Below, one piece after another: positions 58,054 through 64,000 of a stretch of DNA of 64,000 bases. The stretch is from Xylanibacter ruminicola. GTDB lineage: Bacteria; Bacteroidota; Bacteroidia; Bacteroidales; Bacteroidaceae. The translations under genes were made by a program, and so were the position numbers. Under the pieces are notes generated by a model. It did no database searches. It saw nothing but the letters and a program-made list of their open reading frames with translations, and was not told the DNA's origin. How positions within the stretch are numbered: position 1 is the first letter of the stretch; the number at the start of each line of letters is the position of its first letter. The stretch is taken from NCBI GenBank assembly GCA_015060625.1, contig SUYC01000009.1, positions 62,001 through 126,000 of the forward strand, in the 5' to 3' direction.

Positions 58054-59862
58054 ATGAAACAAAGTTCGACGCAAGTCAATATTGAAGCATTAATCAGCAA
58101 GGCTGCAGCCGACGCAGTAAAAGCACTCTATGGCATGGATGCCACAGAGAAGATGTTACAGTTGCAGAAGACAAGAAGTGAGTTTGAGGGTAACTTGACT
58201 CTGGTGGTATTCCCCTTTGTTAAGGCTGCCAAGAAGAGTCCGGAGCAGACTGCACAGGAGATAGGTGAGTACCTGGTTGCTAACTGTGCTGCTGTTGAGA
58301 AGTTTAATGTCGTTAAAGGCTTCTTGAACCTCTGTGTTGGCGATGGTGCTTGGTTGCAGTTGCTCGATGCTATTGATAAGGACGAGCGCTTTGGCATGAA
58401 GCAGGCTACCGACGAGTCGCCTCTGGTTATGATTGAATATTCATCGCCTAACACCAACAAACCTTTGCACCTGGGGCATGTGCGCAACAACCTGCTGGGT
58501 TGGAGTTTGGCACAGATTATGGAGGCCAATGGCAATAAGGTGGTGAAGACCAATATTGTGAACGACCGCGGTATTCATATCTGTAAGTCGATGCTGGCTT
58601 GGCTGAAGTACGGCAATGGCGAAACTCCTGAGACATCGGGCAAGAAGGGTGATCACCTGATTGGTGACTACTACGTAGCTTTCGATAAGCACTACCGCGA
58701 GGAGGTGAAGGAACTCGTAGCCCAGGGCATGGACGAGGAGAAAGCCAAGCAGGAGGCTCCACTGATTAAGGAAGCTCATGAGATGCTGGTAAAATGGGAG
58801 CAGAACGATCCCGAGGTTCGTGCCTTGTGGGAGAAGATGAACAACTGGGTATATGCCGGCTTCGACGAAACCTACAAGAAGTTGGGCGTATCGTTCGACA
58901 AAATATATTACGAGAGTCAGACATATCTCAAAGGTAAGGCTAAGGTGGAAGAGGGATTGGCTAAAGGCCTGTTTGTGCGCCACGACGACAACTCGGTTTG
59001 GGCCGACCTTACAAACGAGGGACTTGACCAGAAATTGTTGCTGCGTAGCGATGGTACCTCGGTTTATATGACTCAGGACATTGGTACAGCCGAGATGCGT
59101 TTTAAGGATTATCCTATCGACAAGATGATATATGTAGTAGGTAACGAACAGAACTATCATTTCCAGGTGCTTTCTATTTTGCTGGACCGCTTAGGATTCA
59201 AGTGGGGTAAGGAACTTACGCACTTCAGCTACGGTATGGTAGAATTGCCAAACGGTAAGATGAAGAGTCGTGAGGGAACCGTTGTTGATGCCGACGATCT
59301 GATGGCACTGATGGTTGAGAATGCCTATAAGACCTCGATGGAATTGGGTAAATTTGATGATATGACCGAAGAGGAGCGCCGTGAGATTGCCCGCGTGGTT
59401 GGTATGGGTGCCCTCAAGTACTTTATCCTGAAAGTTGATGCTCGTAAGAATATGCTGTTCAACCCAGAGGAAAGTATCGATTTCAACGGAAATACCGGTC
59501 CATTTATCCAATATACTTATGCTCGCATCCGCTCTATCTTGCGTAAAGCAGCTGGTGTATCTAGCATTACTTGTTCTTCTAGTTCAACAAGCCTCGCCGA
59601 AAAGGAAGTAGAGCTCATTCAGAAGATGAATGAGTTTGGTGCGGCTGTTGAGCAGGCTGGTAAGGACTACTCACCTAGCGGTATCGCTAACTATTGTTAC
59701 GAGCTGACCAAGGTGTTTAATCAGTTCTACCACGATTACAGCATTCTGAACGAACCCGATGAGCAGAAGAAGACAGTACGCTTGATACTGGCTAAGAATG
59801 TAGCTAAGATTATCAAGAATGGTATGAGTCTGCTGGGAATCGAAGTCCCAGAGCGTATGTAA
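58054..59862 (+). CDS. argS: Arginyl-tRNA synthetase
   Basis: Class Ia synthetase charging tRNA-Arg. 602 residues: N-terminal Arg-tRNA-synthetase-specific domain (1-110), catalytic Rossmann domain with the HIGH signature as NKPLHLGHVRNNLLG (about 133-147), DIGTAEMRFKDY and GNEQNYHFQVLSILLDRLG, the KMSKS region as GKMKSREGTVVDADDL (about 400-415), and the helical anticodon-binding domain ending LLGIEVPERM. The KMSKS loop is altered to KMKSR, which is usual for bacterial ArgRS. Followed after one base by the RNase H-like gene. Confidence 0.97.
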   Translation: MKQSSTQVNIEALISKAAADAVKALYGMDATEKMLQLQKTRSEFEGNLTLVVFPFVKAAKKSPEQTAQEIGEYLVANCAAVEKFNVVKGFLNLCVGDGAWLQLLDAIDKDERFGMKQATDESPLVMIEYSSPNTNKPLHLGHVRNNLLGWSLAQIMEANGNKVVKTNIVNDRGIHICKSMLAWLKYGNGETPETSGKKGDHLIGDYYVAFDKHYREEVKELVAQGMDEEKAKQEAPLIKEAHEMLVKWEQNDPEVRALWEKMNNWVYAGFDETYKKLGVSFDKIYYESQTYLKGKAKVEEGLAKGLFVRHDDNSVWADLTNEGLDQKLLLRSDGTSVYMTQDIGTAEMRFKDYPIDKMIYVVGNEQNYHFQVLSILLDRLGFKWGKELTHFSYGMVELPNGKMKSREGTVVDADDLMALMVENAYKTSMELGKFDDMTEEERREIARVVGMGALKYFILKVDARKNMLFNPEESIDFNGNTGPFIQYTYARIRSILRKAAGVSSITCSSSSTSLAEKEVELIQKMNEFGAAVEQAGKDYSPSGIANYCYELTKVFNQFYHDYSILNEPDEQKKTVRLILAKNVAKIIKNGMSLLGIEVPERM

Positions 59863-59863
59863 T

Positions 59864-60322
59864 ATGCAGAATCCACCGGATTATAGACACGATACAGTTC
59901 TGCCCTTGCCAATGGAGGTAAGGGCAGACGCTTTTGCTGTTGATGCGGCTTGTAGCGGAAACCCTGGACCTATGGAGTATCAGGGTATCGATCTGGCAAC
60001 AGGTGCTAGGGCTTTTCATTATGGGCCAGTTAAAGGTACGAATAATATCGGTGAATTCTTGGCTATCGTGCATGCTCTGGCGCTCTGCTGGCAAAAGGGA
60101 TGGCATCATAAAACCATTTATTCGGATAGCTATAATGCTATTCTTTGGGTGTCGAAAGGCAAATGTAAAACTACACTTGAACGCACCCCACAAACCGAAC
60201 AGCTCTTCCAGATTATTGAAAGAGCCGAGAATTGGTTGCGCACCCACCAATATTGCAATCCCATCGTGAAATGGGAAACTAAGAAGTGGGGCGAGGTGCC
60301 TGCTGATTTTGGAAGAAAGTAG
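59864..60322 (+). CDS. Ribonuclease H-like protein
   Basis: 152 residues with an RNase H fold: FAVDAACSGNPGPMEYQG (first acidic residue), TNNIGEFLAIVHALALC (Glu), IYSDSYNAILW (Asp) and the C-terminal VPADFGRK (last Asp). This is the type-1 set, though the usual N-terminal hybrid-binding domain is absent. It would remove RNA from RNA-DNA hybrids. It starts directly after the argS stop and is probably co-transcribed with it; it converges with ribD 3 bp further on. Confidence 0.88.
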   Translation: MQNPPDYRHDTVLPLPMEVRADAFAVDAACSGNPGPMEYQGIDLATGARAFHYGPVKGTNNIGEFLAIVHALALCWQKGWHHKTIYSDSYNAILWVSKGKCKTTLERTPQTEQLFQIIERAENWLRTHQYCNPIVKWETKKWGEVPADFGRK

Positions 60323-60325
60323 TTA

Positions 60326-61246
60326 TTAATCCTTTCGCTGATAAAGCACAATCACATTCTTTCCGTAACTGTTACTGCTAACCACTTGGGCATTAGCAGG
60401 AATCTGTGGTGCGCGCGTACCATCGCTAACGGTCAGCGATGTGTTGGTTTCAACACGTAGCTCGTCCCAAAGACCTTGCACGATAAAGGATTGTAACGTT
60501 TCGGTACCGCCTTCGACAATCATCGACTGGATATTCTGGGCGTGCAAACTCTCGAGATTCAACGGATGGGCACGATCTATCACCATACGCTTTGGGGCGG
60601 GACCATACCAGTCGCGGACATTCAGCTGCGGATGTTCGCGCTCATCTGTAACGCGGCCCACCAGAATGGCGTCTTCCTCTGCCCGAAGCTTGTGTGAAAG
60701 CATCTTGGTAAAGGCGCTTGAGATTGGTGCGGGCTGATAATGATCGTCGATAAATCCATTGGCTGTTTGAGCCCATTTCAAGATGGTATAAGGGCGCTTT
60801 TCGCGATGGAATGTGAAAAAACGACGGTTCAAAGCCTTACATTCGGCTTCGAGTACACCAACTTTAACCTCTATTCCTGCATCGCGTAGTTTCTGAATGC
60901 CTCGACCTTGAACTTCGGCGAATTCATCGATACATCCCACTACCACACGACGCACTCCTTTTTTGATAATCAAGTCGGCGCAGGGAGGTGTCTTGCCATA
61001 ATGCGAGCAGGGCTCTAACGAAACGTAGATGGTGGATTCGGGTAGCAAAACTTCGTCTTTTGCCTGAACGGAGGCAAAAGCGTTAACCTCAGCATGAGCC
61101 AGACCACAGCGCACGTGGTAACCCTCACCAATAATACGGTCGTTATGTACGATAACAGCACCAACCATGGGATTAGGCTTGGCGTTTTGCTGTCCATTTT
61201 TTGCCAACTGAATACAGCGTTGCATGAATTTTTCGTCGCTACTCAT
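60326..61246 (-). CDS. ribD: Bifunctional riboflavin biosynthesis deaminase/reductase
   Basis: Catalyses two steps of riboflavin synthesis: deamination of the pyrimidine from GTP cyclohydrolase II, then reduction of its ribose side chain. 306 residues: N-terminal CDA-type zinc deaminase (HAEVNAF and PCSHYGKTPPCADLI zinc ligands, about 45-85) and C-terminal RibD_C/DHFR-like reductase (about 145-306; SSAFTKMLSHKLRAEEDAIL, IVEGGTETLQSFI). The ATG at 61246 (MSSDEKFMQR) is preferred over the one at 61264, which lies inside a tandem repeat. No other rib genes nearby. Confidence 0.96.
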   Translation of the reverse strand: MSSDEKFMQRCIQLAKNGQQNAKPNPMVGAVIVHNDRIIGEGYHVRCGLAHAEVNAFASVQAKDEVLLPESTIYVSLEPCSHYGKTPPCADLIIKKGVRRVVVGCIDEFAEVQGRGIQKLRDAGIEVKVGVLEAECKALNRRFFTFHREKRPYTILKWAQTANGFIDDHYQPAPISSAFTKMLSHKLRAEEDAILVGRVTDEREHPQLNVRDWYGPAPKRMVIDRAHPLNLESLHAQNIQSMIVEGGTETLQSFIVQGLWDELRVETNTSLTVSDGTRAPQIPANAQVVSSNSYGKNVIVLYQRKD

Positions 61247-61248
61247 AT

Positions 61249-61283
61249 AATTATCAATTATCAATTATCAATTATCAATTATT
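61249..61283. repeat. Five tandem copies of a 7-bp unit (AATTATC)
   Basis: Four exact copies and one with a final T in the 54-bp divergent gap between ribD and prmC. It occupies the upstream part of the prmC promoter, where copy-number changes would shift the -33 region. Confidence 0.85.
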
Positions 61284-61288
61284 TTGCC

Positions 61289-61296
61289 TATCTTTG
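61289..61296 (+). promoter_or_regulatory. -7 box of prmC
   Basis: TATCTTTG only 4 bp before the ATG at 61301. A start site at the normal distance would fall at or inside the start codon, so the message should be leaderless or nearly so. Confidence 0.65.
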
Positions 61297-61300
61297 CACC

Positions 61301-62125
61301 ATGAATTACGAAGAACTCTGCCAAAGACTTAGTCGGATTTACGATGCTGGCGAGGCGAAAGCGCTTGTCCGCTGGGTGCTTGATGTACGCTTCGGCCTAT
61401 CTATGGCCGATATTTATTGTGGCAAAGTTACACAATTATCAGCAAACGACCAAGCAGAACTTGAAAAAATCATGCAAAGACTCGAAAAAGCCGAGCCTGT
61501 GCAGTATGTTTTGGGTGTGGCTGACTTCTGTGATCGCCAGTTTTTTGTCGCTCCAGGTGTGCTGATTCCACGTCCAGAAACGGCAGAATTATGCCGTTTC
61601 ATCGAAAAAGATGGTGGAGGCGATATCTTGGATATTGGTACTGGTAGCGGTTGTATTGCTATCACTGTGGCACTTGATGTGGACAACTCTCAGGTGACGG
61701 CTTGGGATATCTCAGAGGATGCGTTGGGTATTGCCAGGCATAATGCCCAAACACTTGGAGCTAAGGTGAAGTTTGAGAAACGCGATGCCTTGGCTTTAGA
61801 GGTTGAGACCGGCAGATGGGATGTGATAGTAAGCAATCCGCCCTATATCTGTCGCAAAGAAGCCGATGAAATGGATGAAAATGTACTAAAGTATGAGCCT
61901 GTCACAGCGCTGTTTGTACCCGACGACGACCCGTTGCTGTTCTATCGCCATATCATGGATTATGCTGTATCGGCCTTGAAGCAGGGTGGGCGATTATATT
62001 ACGAGATTAATCCAATTTATGCCGATTCCATCGTTGATAGCCTGTTGGCGCTGGATTTTGTGGACGTGGCGAAATTCGATGATCAATATGGTAAAACAAG
62101 ATTTATAAAAGCAACCAAACCATGA
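61301..62125 (+). CDS. prmC: Release-factor glutamine methyltransferase
   Basis: Methylates the GGQ glutamine of peptide-chain release factors. 274 residues: N-terminal helical domain, PVQYVLGVADFCDRQFFV (substrate-binding), VLIPRPETAELC, SAM motif I ILDIGTGSGCIAITVAL, and the catalytic NPPY in VIVSNPPYICRKE. A longer open frame to 61094 runs through ribD and the tandem repeat and is rejected; the -7 box places the start at MNYEEL. Overlaps recX by 4 bp (ATGA). Confidence 0.95.
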   Translation: MNYEELCQRLSRIYDAGEAKALVRWVLDVRFGLSMADIYCGKVTQLSANDQAELEKIMQRLEKAEPVQYVLGVADFCDRQFFVAPGVLIPRPETAELCRFIEKDGGGDILDIGTGSGCIAITVALDVDNSQVTAWDISEDALGIARHNAQTLGAKVKFEKRDALALEVETGRWDVIVSNPPYICRKEADEMDENVLKYEPVTALFVPDDDPLLFYRHIMDYAVSALKQGGRLYYEINPIYADSIVDSLLALDFVDVAKFDDQYGKTRFIKATKP

Positions 62126-62613
62126 CAAAAGAGAAAACGGAACAAGAGGCTTATCTACAGTTGGCTGCAGTTTGTGCGCAAGCTGAGCATTGTGAGCAGG
62201 AGATGCGTGACAAGATGAAACGCTGGGGAATGGATGTTGAAGCGCAGAACCGTGTCATAGAGCGACTCGCTCAAGAGCGCTATATTGATAACGAACGTTA
62301 TGCGCGTGCTTTTGTGAAAGATAAAGTACGCTATAACAAATGGGGGCGTCGCAAAGTGCAGCAGGCTCTTTGGATGAAGCGTATTGATGATGATATTCAG
62401 CAGCGTGTACTTGATGAAATCGATGATGCTGAGTATCTGAAGGTATTGATGCCACTCTTGAAGCAGAAACGCAAAAGCATCAAGGCTGCCAATGATTACG
62501 AGTTGAATCAGAAACTGGTGCGCTTTGCGCTGAGTCGAGGTTTCGATTATGGTGTTATTCGCCAGTGCCTAGATGTTGACGAGGAAATGGATTTTAGCGA
62601 TGAAATGGATTAG
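62122..62613 (+). CDS. recX: RecX-family regulatory protein
   Basis: 163 residues of three-helix repeats typical of RecX, which modulates RecA filaments: CEQEMRDKMKRWGMDVEAQN, VIERLAQERYIDNERYARAF, VKDKVRYNKWGRRKVQQALW, then a final repeat RFALSRGFDYGVIRQCLD. Translation is coupled to prmC through ATGA. Last part overlaps the start of comF by 14 bp. Confidence 0.92.
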   Translation: MTKEKTEQEAYLQLAAVCAQAEHCEQEMRDKMKRWGMDVEAQNRVIERLAQERYIDNERYARAFVKDKVRYNKWGRRKVQQALWMKRIDDDIQQRVLDEIDDAEYLKVLMPLLKQKRKSIKAANDYELNQKLVRFALSRGFDYGVIRQCLDVDEEMDFSDEMD

Positions 62614-63298
62614 TATCTGGCGACGACTGCTGGATTTTATTTCACCACGCATCTGTATGGTATGTGGTCGCAGACTATCGGTTACCGAAGAGGTCCTCTG
62701 CATGAAATGCCACTTCCATCTGCCCCGTACAGAATTTTGGCTTAATCCCTACGAGAATGAGATGGCAAAAAACTTCTGGCATCAGATTCCTATAGAACGT
62801 GCTGCTGCCTATTTTTATTACGAAGATCATTCAGATACAGCTAACATCGTTTACCAGTTAAAATATAAGAATCATCCAGAAGTGGGAGTTGTTATGGGAC
62901 GCATGTTGGCTAAAGAGATGCAAGGTGCTGGATTCTTCGATGGAATCGATGGAATGGTGCCTGTGCCGTTAGCCAAAAAACGTTTGCGGCAACGTGGTTA
63001 TAACCAAAGCGATGCCATTGCTCAGGGTATCAGTGAGATAACTGGCTTACCTGTTATGGGGGATGTGGTGATGCGTCGGGACTTTGTTGAGAGCCAGACG
63101 AGAAAAAGCCGATGGGGGCGCGCCGAGAATGTGAATCAGATGTTTGTGTTGAATAGGATTCCTGCAGGTGTCAGTCATCTGTTGGTCATTGACGATGTGG
63201 TGACTACTGGTGCTACTGTAACTGCTTGTGCTAAGCAAATAGCCCAAAATGGTGGCATAAAGATAAGTGTTCTGGCACTAGGTTGTACAAAAAGATAG
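62600..63298 (+). CDS. comF: ComF-family phosphoribosyltransferase-like protein
   Basis: 232 residues from the ATG at 62600 (an ATG at 62573 would add nine). N-terminal zinc-ribbon (CMVCGRRL, LCMKCHFHL) and a C-terminal phosphoribosyltransferase fold with GMVPVPLAKKRLRQRGYNQS and the PRPP-binding motif LLVIDDVVTTGATVTA. ComF proteins serve DNA uptake and processing in competent bacteria; in Bacteroidetes the role is not established. Third gene of the prmC-recX-comF unit. Confidence 0.92.
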   Translation: MKWISIWRRLLDFISPRICMVCGRRLSVTEEVLCMKCHFHLPRTEFWLNPYENEMAKNFWHQIPIERAAAYFYYEDHSDTANIVYQLKYKNHPEVGVVMGRMLAKEMQGAGFFDGIDGMVPVPLAKKRLRQRGYNQSDAIAQGISEITGLPVMGDVVMRRDFVESQTRKSRWGRAENVNQMFVLNRIPAGVSHLLVIDDVVTTGATVTACAKQIAQNGGIKISVLALGCTKR

Positions 63299-63329
63299 GT
63301 AATAATTTGGTTATTAGCCTGATTTGCAC

Positions 63330-63337
63330 TATCTTTG
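63330..63337 (+). promoter_or_regulatory. -7 box of pyrE
   Basis: TATCTTTG with TTTG about 20 bp upstream (63306-63309), 23 bp before the ATG at 63361. It excludes the longer start at 63283. Confidence 0.75.
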
Positions 63338-63360
63338 CACCCAAAATACTGAATGACGTT

Positions 63361-63993
63361 ATGGAAATCAAGAATCAATTTGCCCAAAAACTGATGGAAA
63401 TTCAGGCCATCAAGTTGCAGCCAAACGACCCGTTTACATGGGCTTCGGGTTGGAAGTCACCTATTTATACTGATAATCGTAAGACGCTTTCGTTCCCACG
63501 TCTGCGTTCGTTTGTAAAGCTCGAGCTTTGCCATGCTATTCAGGAGAATTTCCCCGAGGCAGAAGCAGTTGCTGGTGTTGCTACTGGAGCTATCGCACAG
63601 GGTGCTCTCGTAGCCGAAGAGTTAGGATTGCCTTATAGCTATGTTCGTCCCAAGCCTAAAGATCATGGTATGGGTAATCAGGTAGAAGGCGAGATTAAGA
63701 AGGGTGCCAAAGTGGTTGTAGTAGAGGATTTGATTTCTACTGGTGGTAGCAGTCTGAAGGCTGTTCAGGCATTGCGCGACTATGGTGTAGAGGTGATTGG
63801 TATGGTTGCTTCGTTTACCTATGGATTCCCAGTAGCTGAGCAGGCTTTTGCCAAGGCTGATGTGAAGTTGATTACACTGAGCAATTATGAGGCAGTAATT
63901 GAAGAGGCTGCTAAGACTGGTTATATCAAGGAAGAGGACAAAGTTGTCCTGGCAGAGTGGCGTAAGAGTCCTGATACTTGGAAGCAGGATTAG
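63361..63993 (+). CDS. pyrE: Orotate phosphoribosyltransferase
   Basis: Joins orotate to PRPP to form orotidine 5'-phosphate in pyrimidine synthesis. 210 residues: NDPFTWASGWKSPIYTDNRK (orotate-binding), AGVATGAIAQGALVAEELG, SYVRPKPKDHGMGNQVEG (catalytic loop with Lys/His), and the PRPP motif VVVVEDLISTGGSSLKAV. Stop at 63991-63993, seven bases before the window end. Own promoter. Confidence 0.96.
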   Translation: MEIKNQFAQKLMEIQAIKLQPNDPFTWASGWKSPIYTDNRKTLSFPRLRSFVKLELCHAIQENFPEAEAVAGVATGAIAQGALVAEELGLPYSYVRPKPKDHGMGNQVEGEIKKGAKVVVVEDLISTGGSSLKAVQALRDYGVEVIGMVASFTYGFPVAEQAFAKADVKLITLSNYEAVIEEAAKTGYIKEEDKVVLAEWRKSPDTWKQD

Positions 63994-64000
63994 TGAACTG

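Noticed and set aside
61094..61300. 69-residue N-terminal extension of PrmC
   Set aside because: It runs antisense through ribD and the tandem repeat and lies upstream of the -7 box.

Overview
The window reads as chromosome of a Bacteroidales bacterium, most likely Prevotella in the broad sense. The evidence is SusC/SusD pairs, a frdCAB-type fumarate reductase operon, ECF-sigma/DUF4974/STN-receptor cassettes, and promoters of the Bacteroidetes type (TAnnTTTG at -7, often TATCTTTG, with a TTG about 19 bp upstream). No rRNA, tRNA, CRISPR array, transposase or integrase was found. The genus is an inference.

Layout. 1-9.75 kb: a polysaccharide utilisation locus (partial susD, susC, a two-domain GH43 enzyme) with a divergent membrane-anchored AraC-type regulator that has the propeller sensor of a hybrid two-component system but no kinase or receiver. 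susC and the GH43 gene share an almost identical bipartite promoter element, probably its operator. 9.8-13.5 kb: fumarate reductase/succinate dehydrogenase operon with a strong terminator, then a cupin lipoprotein. 14.07-17.95 kb: a compact cassette of PGRP-type amidase, a 34-residue 'smalltalk'-like protein, an HU-HIG-like DNA-binding protein, a 59-residue DUF4248-like HTH protein, a VapE-like P-loop protein and an unknown protein, without integrase or structural genes.

18.1-36.7 kb: a starch-type Sus locus (susC, susD, susE/F-like, GH13 amylase) bracketed by two sigma/short anti-sigma/STN-receptor cassettes. The downstream cassette has two receptors with almost the same N-terminal half and unrelated barrels. 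An ECF-promoter-like motif occurs both before the upstream sigma gene and before susC. 36.8-46.5 kb: an eroded accessory region with a Crp-like regulator and a deleted copy of it, an AAA/DUF4143 ATPase preceded by three repeats of exact 33-bp period, a DUF6169 pair, a frameshifted thioredoxin-family remnant, a third ECF-sigma operon, and a hipB gene with an N-terminally truncated hipA. A terminator-like intergenic repeat recurs here four times, with a fifth degenerate copy near 24.5 kb.

46.6-64 kb: largely housekeeping: a TPR-SpoIIE phosphatase, thiol peroxidase, an SLC13 transporter, an alanine/sodium symporter, an EamA exporter and a HAD phosphatase. Then come a translationally coupled NMT1-like binding protein and Cache-TPR histidine kinase, argS, an RNase H-like protein, ribD, prmC, recX, comF and pyrE. 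Several start codons were moved downstream of the longest possible start because a -7 promoter box lies between the two candidates.
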